Of a DNA stretch of 64,000 bases, positions 26,292-37,712 are shown piece after piece. Origin of the DNA: Pseudomonas synxantha BG33R (GTDB lineage Bacteria; Pseudomonadota; Gammaproteobacteria; Pseudomonadales; Pseudomonadaceae). The translations under genes and the position numbers were made by a program. The DNA is taken from assembly GCF_000263715.2 (NCBI RefSeq), contig NZ_CM001514.1:3847674-3911673 (forward strand). The letters run 5' to 3'. The notes beneath the pieces are model-generated. The model was not told the origin of the DNA, did no database searches, and saw nothing but the letters and a program-made list of their open reading frames with translations. Numbering within the stretch: position 1 is the stretch's first letter; each line of letters begins with the position of its first letter.

Positions 26292-27584
26292 ATGAATACC
26301 CTCGCCCAACTCAAGGCCGGCCAATTAGCCGGCGCCAAGCGCCTGGACCTGGCCTGCGGGCTGACCGAGTTCCCCCGGGAAATCTTCGACCTGGCCGACT
26401 CCCTGGAAATCCTCAATCTCACCGGCAATGCCTTGAATAGCCTGCCCGAGGACCTGCACCGCCTGACGCACCTGCGTGTGCTGTTTTGTTCGGACAACGC
26501 GTTTACCGAGCTGCCGGCGTGCCTGGGCCAGTGCGCGAACTTGAGCATGATCGGCTTCAAGGCCAACCAGATCGGCCATGTGCCCGCCGCCGCCCTGCCG
26601 CCGCAGTTGCGCTGGCTGATCCTCACCGACAACTGCATCAGCCAATTGCCGGATGAACTGGGTCAGCGCCCGCTGCTGCAAAAGTTGATGCTGGCCGGTA
26701 ACCAACTGACGCAATTGCCGCAAAGCCTGGCCCACTGTCAAAACCTGGAGTTGATCCGCATCGCCTCCAACCGCTTGACCCACCTGCCGCAGTGGCTGCT
26801 GACCTTGCCAAGCCTGACCTGGCTGGCCTATGCCGGCAACCCGGTGGAAATGGCCGTGACAGTGACGGGCGAAGATGGGACGCCGAACATTCCCTGGTCT
26901 GAACTGGAACTGGGAGAAGTATTGGGCGAAGGCGCCTCCGGGATCATTCACAAAGCAATCTGGAAACCCCAGGCGCTGCCGGTCGCGGTCAAGCTGTACA
27001 AAGGCACCATCACCAGCGACGGGTCACCGCTGCATGAAATGCAAGCCTGCATTGCCGCCGGGCTGCATCCCAACCTGATCAAGGTGCAAGGCCGTGTCAT
27101 CGGGCACCCGCAAGATCAGGCAGCATTGGTCATGAGCCTGATCGACCCGAGCTACCGCAACCTCGCGGCGCTGCCTAGCCTGGCGTCCTGCACCCGGGAC
27201 ATCTACGAAGCCGATACCCGTTTCAGCCTCGACGTGGCGCTGCGCATGGCACGAGGCATCGCTTCGGTGGCGGCGCACTTGCACCGTCAGGGGATTACCC
27301 ACGGTGACCTGTATGGCCACAACATCCTGTGGAATGCGCCGGGTGATTGTTTGCTCGGAGACTTCGGCGCGGCGTCATTCCATGCCACGGCCGACACCTT
27401 GGAAACCAGGGCGTTGCAGCGTATTGAAGTGCGCGCATTCGGGGTGTTGCTGGGGGAATTGTTGGATCGGGGTGAAGGGGCAGCAAGTGAGGATCTGGTT
27501 GAACTGCAAAAAAGCTGCTGCCAGCCCGATGTGCTGGCGCGGCCAAGCTTTGAAGAAATTGACGGCGTACTGAGCGCTATCTAA
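26292..27584 (+). CDS. Leucine-rich-repeat protein kinase fusion
   Basis: A 430-residue protein. The N-terminal half (about 15-195) has about eight leucine-rich repeats with LxxLxxLxLxxN spacing, such as LEILNLTGNALNSLPEDL. The C-terminal half (about 205-425) is a protein-kinase fold with glycine loop LGEGASG, VAVKLYK, the catalytic loop ITHGDLYGHNILWN and LGDFGAAS. The catalytic aspartate, asparagine and DFG are kept, but HRD is HGD, as in kinases of the RD-negative type. No signal peptide or membrane helix is visible, so it is cytoplasmic. The architecture recalls plant and animal LRR kinases, but the function in Pseudomonas is not known to me. It lies 37 bases after the ZapE-like gene and is followed by a REP hairpin. 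Confidence 0.88.
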   Translation: MNTLAQLKAGQLAGAKRLDLACGLTEFPREIFDLADSLEILNLTGNALNSLPEDLHRLTHLRVLFCSDNAFTELPACLGQCANLSMIGFKANQIGHVPAAALPPQLRWLILTDNCISQLPDELGQRPLLQKLMLAGNQLTQLPQSLAHCQNLELIRIASNRLTHLPQWLLTLPSLTWLAYAGNPVEMAVTVTGEDGTPNIPWSELELGEVLGEGASGIIHKAIWKPQALPVAVKLYKGTITSDGSPLHEMQACIAAGLHPNLIKVQGRVIGHPQDQAALVMSLIDPSYRNLAALPSLASCTRDIYEADTRFSLDVALRMARGIASVAAHLHRQGITHGDLYGHNILWNAPGDCLLGDFGAASFHATADTLETRALQRIEVRAFGVLLGELLDRGEGAASEDLVELQKSCCQPDVLARPSFEEIDGVLSAI

Positions 27585-27599
27585 CGCCGCTGGAACAAT

Positions 27600-27624
27600 G
27601 TGGGAGGGGGCAAGCCCCCACCCG
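27600..27624. repeat. REP-type hairpin
   Basis: TGGGAGGGGGC-AA-GCCCCCACCC forms a GC-rich stem between the convergent LRR-kinase and YebC-like genes. The GTGGGAGGGGGC core is the classic fluorescens-group REP motif. Confidence 0.75.
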
Positions 27625-27638
27625 CTATGCAGTGATGG

Positions 27639-28346
27639 CTAGCCAGCCAGGCCGACAAACATATCCTGCACATCATCATGGTTATCCAGGCCTTCCAGGA
27701 ACGCCTCGACTTCAGCCATCTGCTCATCGGTCAAACCACTGACCGGGTTCTTCGACAGGTAACCCAGCTTGGCCGACAGCACGGTAAAACCCTGCTCCGG
27801 CAAAGCTTTCTGCACGGCATCCAGGTCGGTGGTTTCGGTGATGAACAGGGTGGTGCCCTCTTCTTCACCGTCTTCAAAATCCTGGGCGCCGGCTTCGATG
27901 GCGGCCATTTCCGGATCAGCATCCGGGGTGTCCGGCGATGCTTCGATCAGGCCGACGTGGTTGAAATCCCAGGCCACCGAGCCGGAAGCGCCCAGCTGTC
28001 CCTTGCGGAACGCCACGCGGATTTCCGCCACGGTGCGGTTGATGTTGTCGGTTACGCACTCAACGATCAGGGGCACCTGGTGCGGGGCAAACCCTTCGTA
28101 GGTCACGCGGTGGTATTGCACGGTTTCACCGAGCAGACCGGCGCCCTTCTTGATCGCACGATCCAGGGTTTCCTTGGGCATCGAGGCTTTCTTGGCCTGC
28201 TCGACCACCAGGCGCAGGTGCGCGTTGGTCGCGGTATCGGCGCCGTTGCGGGCGGCGATGGTGATCTCTTTCACCAGCTTGCCGAAAATCTTGCCCTTGG
28301 CATTGGCTGCCGCTTCTTTATGTTTGACTTTCCACTGTGCGCCCAT
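27639..28346 (-). CDS. YebC/PmpR family protein (YeeN-type paralog)
   Basis: A 235-residue member of the YebC/TACO1 family, three-domain proteins linked with translation of proline-rich stretches and, in some reports, with transcription. It begins [19 protein letters not shown] instead of MAGHSKWANIKHRK, which marks the YeeN-like branch rather than canonical YebC beside ruvC. Further family segments are [30 protein letters not shown] and [24 protein letters not shown] [20 protein letters not shown]. It stands alone, convergent to the LRR-kinase gene. Confidence 0.9.
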   Translation of the reverse strand: MGAQWKVKHKEAAANAKGKIFGKLVKEITIAARNGADTATNAHLRLVVEQAKKASMPKETLDRAIKKGAGLLGETVQYHRVTYEGFAPHQVPLIVECVTDNINRTVAEIRVAFRKGQLGASGSVAWDFNHVGLIEASPDTPDADPEMAAIEAGAQDFEDGEEEGTTLFITETTDLDAVQKALPEQGFTVLSAKLGYLSKNPVSGLTDEQMAEVEAFLEGLDNHDDVQDMFVGLAG

Positions 28347-28455
28347 GACTCACTCTCTACTTTCCATGGCGCCGAAACGTCTACTGGCCGGCGCTTTGGG
28401 GGCAGAGTTTATAGCGCAAGAACACGCTAATCCACCAAAAAACCGGCCAGGTGCC

Positions 28456-29781
28456 TCAGGTGCGCAGGGGTTTGATGGTGGCACTGCGATCCGGGATGAA
28501 GTCCCCCACCTGCGCCAGAACAGCGGGCCTGGCGTTCCAGTAGGGCATCAATACCAGTGAAGAAAACAGCGCCGCGCCGGCAAACACGATAAACACCGTG
28601 ACGGTATCGAAGTAGCCCGGCAGCAAGCCGCCCAGGATCGCGCCCACCGAACCGCAACCATTCACAAACCCTGCCGCCGTGGCGCCGGCTTTGGCAGTGC
28701 CGAAGTCAATGGCAGCGGTGCTGCTGATCATCGAGTCGGGGCCGTACAGGGTCAGGCCCATGACAAACAGCAAGGCCATCACCAGCACCACACTGCCGGT
28801 GTGCAGCGCACCCATGAACAACGCCAGGGCCACGGTCAACGCCAGCAGGCTCAGCACACAGGCCGGCATACGCCGGGCGCCGAACAGTTTGTCGGAAGCC
28901 AGGCCGATCAGTACCGGCCCGAGCAAACCGGCCAGCTCGAACGCGGTGGGCACGATGGCCGCGCCGACCTTGCCCACCGACGGCATCTGTTCGTAGACGA
29001 TCACCGGGCCCCACAGCAAAATCGCGTAACGCGCCGGCTTGAGCAGGAAATACGCCAGCCCCAGCGTCAACACCGTGCGGTTGCGCAAGATAGCGCGCAA
29101 CGGTTCAAGCACACTGATGCGCTGTTCGGCGGCCCTGTCCTCGGCACTCATGAGCGGCTCGGGCTCCACCGCTGGCAAACCCACATCCTGGGGGGTATTG
29201 CGCTGGAACATAAAGAACAGCACGGCCACCACCGCCACCACCGCAGCGCTGGAGATAAACGCCGCGTGCCAACTACCGATCAGGGTGTAGGCCCACCAGC
29301 CGGCGAACGGTGAAGCGACCAAGCCGCCAAAGGCATAGCACGAACTCCACAGCCCCAACACCCGCCCACGCTGCCGGGCCGGGAAGAAACTACCGAGGTT
29401 CTTGCACAACCCCGACCAGCCGGTGGACTGCGCCAACCCCTGGATCAACATGCAGGTGACAAAGATCGGCAAGGTCGCAAACGTGCCCATCACCAGCGCG
29501 GCGGCGGCGGAAACCAGCAAGCCGCCAAGCACCACCACCCGTGGCCCGAAGCGGTCGGCGAGCATGCCCCAGGTGAACTGGCCCACGGCGTACGCGGCGA
29601 GATACAAGCCATCGAGGTTGGCCATCATCATTTTATCGAGGGGGAAGCTTGGGTCGTCGCCGATCCCCAGTTTTGCCACCGAGAAGGCTTTGCGGGTGAA
29701 ATAGAACGCGGCGTACGCCAGCCAGGTGATGGCGAAAATCTGCACGCGCCAACGCTTGATGCTACCCATAGGGATATTCAT
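28456..29781 (-). CDS. MFS transporter of organophosphate:phosphate antiporter (OPA) type
   Basis: A 441-residue carrier with 12 predicted helices. The motif GMLADRFGPRVVV follows helix 2, and ITWLAYAAFYFTRKAFSVAK and the segment GWSGLCKNLGSFFPARQRGR are typical of GlpT/UhpT/UhpC relatives that carry phosphorylated compounds. It is divergent from a LysR gene (30040) and close to phnW-phnX, so it may import 2-aminoethylphosphonate or a related phosphonate. That substrate is inferred from position, not from residues. An in-frame ATG at 29769 is an alternative start. Confidence 0.83.
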   Translation of the reverse strand: MNIPMGSIKRWRVQIFAITWLAYAAFYFTRKAFSVAKLGIGDDPSFPLDKMMMANLDGLYLAAYAVGQFTWGMLADRFGPRVVVLGGLLVSAAAALVMGTFATLPIFVTCMLIQGLAQSTGWSGLCKNLGSFFPARQRGRVLGLWSSCYAFGGLVASPFAGWWAYTLIGSWHAAFISSAAVVAVVAVLFFMFQRNTPQDVGLPAVEPEPLMSAEDRAAEQRISVLEPLRAILRNRTVLTLGLAYFLLKPARYAILLWGPVIVYEQMPSVGKVGAAIVPTAFELAGLLGPVLIGLASDKLFGARRMPACVLSLLALTVALALFMGALHTGSVVLVMALLFVMGLTLYGPDSMISSTAAIDFGTAKAGATAAGFVNGCGSVGAILGGLLPGYFDTVTVFIVFAGAALFSSLVLMPYWNARPAVLAQVGDFIPDRSATIKPLRT

Positions 29782-29987
29782 GGTGGTTCTGACCTCAGGT
29801 GTGAGTGTGCCGGCAGAATCGAAAGAAAACGCCTGTTTTTTTTATGGTTGAGCACTGCAATGCCGGGCCTTGGAGGGCGCGGTATTGGTCAGATGAACGC
29901 GGTGTGCCTGCGCCCATGGCCGTCGAGGTTGTAGGACTCAACCTACGGCGGCTGAGGTGCATCAAAGCAATGGCTGACTAATAGGTA

Positions 29988-29997
29988 AAATCGATTT
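29988..29997. promoter_or_regulatory. Palindrome in MFS/LysR divergent region
   Basis: AAATCGATTT is a perfect 10-base palindrome inside TAAAATCGATTTATCG, 43 bases before the LysR start at 30040. LysR regulators often bind AT-rich palindromes in such divergent regions. The other ~250 bases between the genes show no other clear element. Confidence 0.35.
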
Positions 29998-30039
29998 ATC
30001 GTATTTCAAATATAAGCTCAGCTTGTAAGAGGACGTGCC

Positions 30040-30930
30040 ATGTCGGTTTCCCATGCCCAACTCAAAGCCTTCCATGCGGTGGCCGTGCACGGCAGTTTTA
30101 CCGGCGCCGCCGAGCGCCTGTTCCTGACCCAGCCCGCGATTTCCGACCAGGTGCGCAAACTCGAAGAGCGCTTCGGCGTGTTGCTGTTTCACCGCAACAA
30201 ACGTTCGGTACGCCTGACCGACCTGGGCGAACGCCTGCTGGGCATTACTCAACGCCTGTTTGTGATCGAGGCGCAAGCCGAAGAATTGCTGCAGGACTCC
30301 CGCGCCCTGCTCACTGGCACCCTCACCCTGGCGGTGGATGCACCCGTACATGTACTGCCACAGATTGCGCACTTCTGCCGGCTGTACCCGGGAATCAGCG
30401 TGAAGATCGAAACCGGCAATACCGATGAGTCGTTGTTGCGCCTGTACAACTACCAGGCCGACCTGGCGCTGTTGGGTCGCGATGTCGACGATGCGCGCCT
30501 GCTGTCGCTGCCATTGCCCGACGACCAGCTCCTGGCGTTTGTCGCCCGCAACCATCCCTGGGCCGGGCGCGAGTCCATCTGCCTGGCCGACCTGGATGAC
30601 ACGCCCTTGGTGCTGCGGGAAATCGGCTCAGTGACCCGTCAGACCCTGGAGCAGGAAATGCGCCAGGCCGGCCTGCGCATTCGCCCGGCGATTCAGGTTG
30701 AAGGCCGCGAAGCCGCGCGTGAAGCAGTGGTGGTGGGCATTGGCGTGGGCGTGGTGTCGGCGGCAGAGTTCGGCGCCGACGCTCGGGTGTACGCCATGCC
30801 GATCCGCGACTGCACTCAGCGCATGAAGGAAACCCTCGTCTGCCTGAAAGAACAGAGCTCACGTCGCGTGGTGGCGAGCTTTTTGGAGATCGTGCGTGAC
30901 AGCCTTCACGCCAACTCGAAAAAAGCCTGA
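30040..30930 (+). CDS. LysR-type regulator, phosphonate locus (first)
   Basis: A 296-residue LTTR. The winged HTH covers about 1-62 (AERLFLTQPAISDQVRKLEE is the recognition region) and the effector domain about 90-290. It is divergent from the OPA-type transporter gene and therefore its probable regulator. The end overlaps that of a second LysR gene by 25 bases, tail to tail. The two paralogs share patterns such as ATGNTDESLLRLY-like and EAREAVVVGIGVGVVSAAEF against EAVTEAVAAELGVGVVSSME, so they may come from an old duplication and both sense phosphonate-related ligands. Confidence 0.88.
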   Translation: MSVSHAQLKAFHAVAVHGSFTGAAERLFLTQPAISDQVRKLEERFGVLLFHRNKRSVRLTDLGERLLGITQRLFVIEAQAEELLQDSRALLTGTLTLAVDAPVHVLPQIAHFCRLYPGISVKIETGNTDESLLRLYNYQADLALLGRDVDDARLLSLPLPDDQLLAFVARNHPWAGRESICLADLDDTPLVLREIGSVTRQTLEQEMRQAGLRIRPAIQVEGREAAREAVVVGIGVGVVSAAEFGADARVYAMPIRDCTQRMKETLVCLKEQSSRRVVASFLEIVRDSLHANSKKA

Positions 30931-31760
30931 ATCAAGCGCAGCGAACGGCGCCGCTCCATGCAGCCGAGCGTATGCCGGTTGAGCAGGCCATCGCCCAGGA
31001 TCGGCACAGCGTGTACCCGCGGGTCCGGGCTGACCTCCATCGACGACACCACCCCTACCCCCAGTTCGGCCGCGACGGCTTCGGTCACGGCTTCACGGCT
31101 ATCCAGTTCCAGCAGCACCTTGGGCTGCACATTCGCCGCCATGCACGCGTCGTCGAACGTGCGCCGGGTAATGGAACTGGGTTCACGCAGCACCATGATC
31201 ACCTCATGCAACTGCGCCAGTTCAATCCCGTCGGGCTGCTTTGCCCACGGATGCGCTGCCGGCACCAGGGCGCAAATCCGTGACTCGTCCAGAGGTTGCA
31301 GGTGCAAGCCATTGCGCGGCTCCACCTCGGTGAGCACTGCCACATCGGCATGTTCGGACAGCAGCGCCGCCAGGGTTTCCTGGGCGTTGCCCAGGCGCAG
31401 GTTCACGGTAATGCCCGGGTAGCGCGAGCGCAGGCTGGCGATCATCGGCATCACCAGGTGCGGACCATCCGCCGCCACCTCCAGACGCCCAGTGAGCAAC
31501 TGCCGGTTGGCCTCCAGCATGGTCTGCGCCTCATCCACCAAACCGAAGATCGCCCGGGTGATGGCCGCCAGGCGTGCGCCCTCTTCGGTCAACTCCACCC
31601 GCCGGGCGGTACGGCGCAACAGCGCAATCTGGTAATGCTCTTCAAGCGCCTTGATATGCCCGGTAACCGCCGGCTGGCTGATGAACAGCCGCGCCGCAGC
31701 ACGGGTAAAACTGCCCTCGCGGGCCACGGCATCGAATGCACGCAGTTGAAACAGGTTCAT
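30906..31760 (-). CDS. LysR-type regulator of phnWX (second)
   Basis: A 284-residue LTTR with HTH at about 1-60 (AARLFISQPAVTGHIKALEE) and a ligand-binding domain of normal length. ATG 31760 (MNLFQLRAFDAV) is the family start; the open frame to 31847 adds unrelated residues. It is divergent from phnW over 111 bases. An inverted repeat with the LTTR pattern ATC-N9-GAT lies directly upstream, so autoregulation and control of phnW-phnX are likely. In several Pseudomonas phnWX loci a LysR regulator called PhnR occupies this place. Confidence 0.88.
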   Translation of the reverse strand: MNLFQLRAFDAVAREGSFTRAAARLFISQPAVTGHIKALEEHYQIALLRRTARRVELTEEGARLAAITRAIFGLVDEAQTMLEANRQLLTGRLEVAADGPHLVMPMIASLRSRYPGITVNLRLGNAQETLAALLSEHADVAVLTEVEPRNGLHLQPLDESRICALVPAAHPWAKQPDGIELAQLHEVIMVLREPSSITRRTFDDACMAANVQPKVLLELDSREAVTEAVAAELGVGVVSSMEVSPDPRVHAVPILGDGLLNRHTLGCMERRRSLRLIQAFFELA

Positions 31761-31783
31761 AGCTATCGGCCTCACTGATAGCT
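31761..31783. promoter_or_regulatory. LysR-type operator (ATC-N9-GAT) at phnW promoter region
   Basis: AGCTATC (31761-31767), nine bases, GATAGCT (31777-31783): a perfect 7-base inverted repeat with the classic LTTR ATC-N9-GAT core, next to the regulator start codon and 89 bases before phnW. Confidence 0.62.
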
Positions 31784-31871
31784 CGCATAACAACAAACAA
31801 TTTGATTGATAACAAGCCAAACTGCAATTTAGGCGCCGTAGCTTCAACCCCGACCCTTGCGAGGATTTGAG

Positions 31872-32981
31872 ATGACCACTGCCGCGCCGATCCTGTTGAC
31901 CCCTGGCCCCCTGACCACTTCGACCCGCACCCGTCAGGCGATGATGGTGGATTGGGGTTCATGGGACGATCGCTTCAACCAGCTCACCGCCAGCGTCTGC
32001 ACGCAGCTGCTGGCGATCCTCAATGCTGCCGACAGCCACCATTGCGTGCCGTTGCAGGGCAGCGGCACCTTCGCCGTCGAAGCCGCCATCGGCACGCTGG
32101 TCCCGCGCAATGGCAAGGTGTTGGTGCTGATCAACGGCGCCTACGGCAAGCGCCTGGCGAAGATTTGCGAAGTGCTCGGTCGCTCGTTCAGCACCTTTGA
32201 AACCGATGAGGACGAGCCCACCACCGCTGCCGATGTAGATCGCCTACTGCTGGCTGACGCGGCCATCACCCACGTCGCGTTGATCCATTGCGAAACCAGT
32301 ACCGGCATTCTCAACCCGCTGGCGGAGATCGCCCAAGTCGTCAAACGCCACGACAAGCGCCTGATCATCGATGCCATGAGTTCTTTCGGCGCGCTGCCGA
32401 TCGATGCTCGCGAAGTGCCGTTCGAAGCGCTGATCGCCGCCTCGGGCAAATGCCTGGAAGGCGTACCGGGCATGGGCTTTGTCTTTGCCGAAAAAGCTGC
32501 GCTGGCCGCCTCCCAGGGCAACTGCCATTCCCTGGCAATGGACCTGTTCGACCAGCACACCTATATGGCCAAGACCGGCCAATGGCGTTTCACCCCACCG
32601 ACCCACGTCGTCGCGGCCCTGCATGAAGCGTTGCTGCAATACGCCGAAGAAGGCGGCCTGCCCGCCCGTCATCAACGCTACGCCGACAACTGTCAGGCAC
32701 TGCTGGACGGCATGGCTGCGCTGGGCCTGCGCAGTTTCCTGCCGGCGGCGATCCAGGCGCCGATCATCGTCACCTTCCACGCACCAAAAGACCCACGCTA
32801 CCAGTTCAAGGACTTCTACGAACGGGTCAAGGCCAAGGGTTTCATCCTTTACCCCGGCAAGCTGACCCAGGTGGAAACCTTTCGCGTGGGCTGCATCGGC
32901 CATGTCGATGCGGCCGGTATGCAGGCGGCGGTCAAGGCTATCGCCGACGTGCTGCAAGAAATGGAAGTGCTGGACATTTGA
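31872..32981 (+). CDS. phnW: 2-aminoethylphosphonate:pyruvate aminotransferase
   Basis: A 369-residue class V aminotransferase that converts 2-aminoethylphosphonate plus pyruvate to phosphonoacetaldehyde plus alanine. Typical segments are [19 protein letters not shown] at the start, the PLP-phosphate region [26 protein letters not shown] [13 protein letters not shown] with the PLP-ring aspartate, and the Schiff-base lysine in [12 protein letters not shown] (about 195). A GAGGA site lies before ATG 31872. It is 29 bases from phnX, the next enzyme in the pathway, so phosphonate use as N, C and P source is well supported. Confidence 0.95.
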   Translation: MTTAAPILLTPGPLTTSTRTRQAMMVDWGSWDDRFNQLTASVCTQLLAILNAADSHHCVPLQGSGTFAVEAAIGTLVPRNGKVLVLINGAYGKRLAKICEVLGRSFSTFETDEDEPTTAADVDRLLLADAAITHVALIHCETSTGILNPLAEIAQVVKRHDKRLIIDAMSSFGALPIDAREVPFEALIAASGKCLEGVPGMGFVFAEKAALAASQGNCHSLAMDLFDQHTYMAKTGQWRFTPPTHVVAALHEALLQYAEEGGLPARHQRYADNCQALLDGMAALGLRSFLPAAIQAPIIVTFHAPKDPRYQFKDFYERVKAKGFILYPGKLTQVETFRVGCIGHVDAAGMQAAVKAIADVLQEMEVLDI

Positions 32982-33010
32982 CTGCCCCCATTACCCACAG
33001 GACCTGAACC

Positions 33011-33838
33011 ATGAACTATCAAAACCCCAACACCCTCCAGGCCGTTATCCTCGACTGGGCCGGCACCGTGGTCGACTTCGGCTCCTTCGCCCCCACGCAG
33101 ATTTTTGTCGAGGCGTTTGCCGAGTTCGACGTGCAAGTTTCTATTGAGGAAGCCCGTGGGCCCATGGGCATGGGCAAGTGGGACCATATCCGCACCCTTT
33201 GCGATCAGCCGCAGGTTGCCGAGCGCTATCGCAAGGCGTTCGGCCGCACGCCGACCGATGACGACGTGACCGCCATCTACCAGCGTTTCATGCCGCTGCA
33301 AATCGAGAAGATCGCCGAACACTCGGCGCTGATCCCCGGCGCCCTCGACACCATCGCAGCGCTCCGGGCGCAAGGGATCAAGATCGGCTCCTGCTCCGGC
33401 TACCCCAAGCAAGTGATGGACAAGGTCGTCGCCCTGGCCGCCACCAACGGTTATGTCGCCGACCATGTGGTCGCGACCGACGAAGTTCCCAACGGCCGCC
33501 CTTGGCCGGCCCAGGCCCTGGCCAACGTGATCGCCCTGGGCATCGATGATGTGGCCGCGTGCGTGAAGGTCGACGACACCGTGCCGGGTATTCTCGAAGG
33601 CCGTCGTGCCGGGATGTGGACCGTAGCGCTGACCTGTTCGGGCAATGCCCTGGGCCTGACCTACGAGCAATTTCGCGCCCTGGGCAGCGCCACACTGGCC
33701 AGCGAGCGTCAGCGCATCGAAACAATGTTCGAAGGCTCGCGCCCGCACTACCTGATCGACACCATCAACGACCTGCCGAATGTCATCGTCGACATCAACG
33801 CACGCCTGGCACGCGGGGAAATGCCGCAAAGTTACTGA
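33011..33838 (+). CDS. phnX: Phosphonoacetaldehyde hydrolase (phosphonatase)
   Basis: A 275-residue HAD-superfamily enzyme that splits phosphonoacetaldehyde into acetaldehyde and phosphate. The nucleophile and acid are in LDWAGTVVD (D15, with alanine replacing the usual second Asp, as is normal for phosphonatases). The Schiff-base lysine is in MGMGKWDHI (about K55), which separates this enzyme from other HAD hydrolases. GSCSGYPKQ and the acidic [10 protein letters not shown] complete the active site. It follows phnW in the same operon. Confidence 0.95.
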   Translation: MNYQNPNTLQAVILDWAGTVVDFGSFAPTQIFVEAFAEFDVQVSIEEARGPMGMGKWDHIRTLCDQPQVAERYRKAFGRTPTDDDVTAIYQRFMPLQIEKIAEHSALIPGALDTIAALRAQGIKIGSCSGYPKQVMDKVVALAATNGYVADHVVATDEVPNGRPWPAQALANVIALGIDDVAACVKVDDTVPGILEGRRAGMWTVALTCSGNALGLTYEQFRALGSATLASERQRIETMFEGSRPHYLIDTINDLPNVIVDINARLARGEMPQSY

Positions 33839-33952
33839 CCAGGATCAAGGCAACGGCATTGGCAACGAGCGAAGCGCTCAAAACGGGCATACAGTTAACG
33901 TACTCCGTCGCTAAAGAGCGGAGGTATGCCCTGATGAGTGAGGAACACAGCA

Positions 33953-34513
33953 ATGCCGTGGAAAAATTCCGATACGCGCTACAGCACCATGTCGATTGCG
34001 CTGCACTGGTTGATGGTAGTGCTGCTGGCGGTGGTCTACGCCTGCATTGAATTACGCGGGCAATTCCCCAAAGGCAGCGGTGCGCGCACGCTGATTGTGG
34101 AAATGCACTTTATGTTCGGACTCACCGTGTTTGTGCTGGTGTGGCTGCGCCTGTTCGCACGCAGCCTGGGGGTGGCGCCGAAGATCGTGCCAGCACCGCC
34201 GCAATGGCAGAACCTGCTGGCGAAGCTGATGCATTGGGCGCTGTATGCGTTGATGATCGGGTTGCCGATTGCCGGTTGGTTGATCGTCAGTGCCAAGGGG
34301 CATTCGGTGATGTTCTATGGGATGGAGTTACCGCCGCTGATTGCAGAAAACAAGGCATTGGCCGAGGAGATTGAAGGCTGGCACGTGCTGTTCGCCCAGA
34401 TCGGTTACTGGCTGATCGGGCTGCATGCGCTGGCGGGGATCTTTCACCATTATGTGATGCGCGATAACACTGCCTTGCGAATGATGCCGGGCAGGCACAA
34501 TCCCACCCGTTGA
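33953..34513 (+). CDS. Cytochrome b561 family protein
   Basis: A 186-residue membrane protein with four helices (about 15-35, 53-72, 95-115, 145-165) and heme-type histidines (IALHWLM, VEMHFMF, LMHWALY, GLHALAG with IFHHYVM). ATG 33953 (MPWKNSDTRY) follows GAGG at nine bases and is preferred over GTG 33938. It should carry electrons from quinol to an unknown periplasmic acceptor; no partner is adjacent. It follows phnX by 114 bases and may be independent of it. It differs clearly from the b561 at 11787. Confidence 0.88.
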   Translation: MPWKNSDTRYSTMSIALHWLMVVLLAVVYACIELRGQFPKGSGARTLIVEMHFMFGLTVFVLVWLRLFARSLGVAPKIVPAPPQWQNLLAKLMHWALYALMIGLPIAGWLIVSAKGHSVMFYGMELPPLIAENKALAEEIEGWHVLFAQIGYWLIGLHALAGIFHHYVMRDNTALRMMPGRHNPTR

Positions 34514-34516
34514 CAC

Positions 34517-35404
34517 CTACAGGAAACCTCGGCGGCCTTGCAGGCCGCCAGTGTGGATGAAGATCAAGCGCGTGCCGGGGGCAAAGCGGCCGGCCTCGAT
34601 CTGTTGCTTCAATGCCAGCAGCGCCTTGCCGGTGTAGAGCGGCTCCAGTGGCACACCGCAGTCCCGTTCGGTGCGCTGGATAAACTCGAGCAGCAGCGGA
34701 TCGACCTTGGCAAAGCCGCCACGGCAGGCGTCCAGCAACTCATAACCGGTCTGCACAATCGCACTCACATTCTGCGCCACGCCATGATCACCCGGCACAG
34801 CCATTGCGCCGTACACCGGATGCGCGCCGGCCTCCGCCAGCACCAGCCCGGCCAGGGTAGTACCGGTGCCCGCCGCCAGCCACCATGCGTCGTAATCCGT
34901 CCACCCGAGGTGGCTCAACTGCACCCGCGCCTGCTCCACCAACACCCCACAGCCCAGCGCACCGTCCAGACCACCACCGCCTTCGGGTATCGGATAAAGG
35001 TCGGGATACTGCTCGCGCCAGGGCAGCCAGAAACCCGGCTCATGCCGCGCCCGATAACCGCCGTAGCCCAACCAATGCAATTGCATGCCGAAGGTCTTGA
35101 GGTCGAGCACCGTGGGAGTGTCTTGGGGATGGCCGCGCAACAGGCCAACCGTGGGAAAATCAAAGCGCTTGCCCGCCGCTGCCAGTGCGTGCAGATGGTT
35201 GGAGTGAGCCCCGCCAAGGCTGATAACCCCTTTGGCGCCGGTAGAGCGGGCCTGAGCCAAGTGTTCGGTAAGTTTGAACCACTTGTTGCCGCTGATCAGC
35301 GGGTCGATGCGGTCCAGGCGCAGCACGGCCAGCTCGATGCCGTTCAGCCAATCAAGCTGCACAGGTTCAAGGGGCGCATAAGGCAGCCAATCGAAAGGGC
35401 CCAT
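34517..35404 (-). CDS. PLP-dependent D-cysteine desulfhydrase/ACC deaminase-like enzyme
   Basis: A 295-residue fold-type II PLP enzyme. The PLP lysine lies in LISGNKWFKLTEH (about K41), the serine/asparagine that contacts substrate in SLGGAHSNHLHALA, and the phosphate loop in AAGTGTTLAGLVLAE. This is the layout of the family that contains D-cysteine desulfhydrase and 1-aminocyclopropane-1-carboxylate deaminase. The short length and the SNHLHA motif fit the broad unassigned branch. The real substrate cannot be decided here. It ends three bases from the b561 gene in the opposite direction. Confidence 0.82.
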   Translation of the reverse strand: MGPFDWLPYAPLEPVQLDWLNGIELAVLRLDRIDPLISGNKWFKLTEHLAQARSTGAKGVISLGGAHSNHLHALAAAGKRFDFPTVGLLRGHPQDTPTVLDLKTFGMQLHWLGYGGYRARHEPGFWLPWREQYPDLYPIPEGGGGLDGALGCGVLVEQARVQLSHLGWTDYDAWWLAAGTGTTLAGLVLAEAGAHPVYGAMAVPGDHGVAQNVSAIVQTGYELLDACRGGFAKVDPLLLEFIQRTERDCGVPLEPLYTGKALLALKQQIEAGRFAPGTRLIFIHTGGLQGRRGFL

Positions 35405-35461
35405 CGGCAGGTATCTGAATGAGAAAGGGGCGGCAAGTCTAACACCGCCCCTGTTGTCGCC

Positions 35462-37561
<2,100 letters not shown>

Positions 37562-37712
37562 TTATGTCCCACAGACTAAGAGGCGGTGGACCACGGCTCA
37601 ATGACTGAAACTGACAAGTTATTGATCCAAATGCACAGCGCCCCTTGGCAAGCCGCGCCATGGGCCCTACCCTAGTCGCGAACCCTGCACCTGGTCTGTT
37701 GTCTGTTGCCCC

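Noticed and set aside
27600..27624. Possible CRISPR or phage attachment repeats at the GC-rich palindromes
   Set aside because: Single hairpins of the known REP type, not regularly spaced, no cas, integrase or transposase genes in the window.
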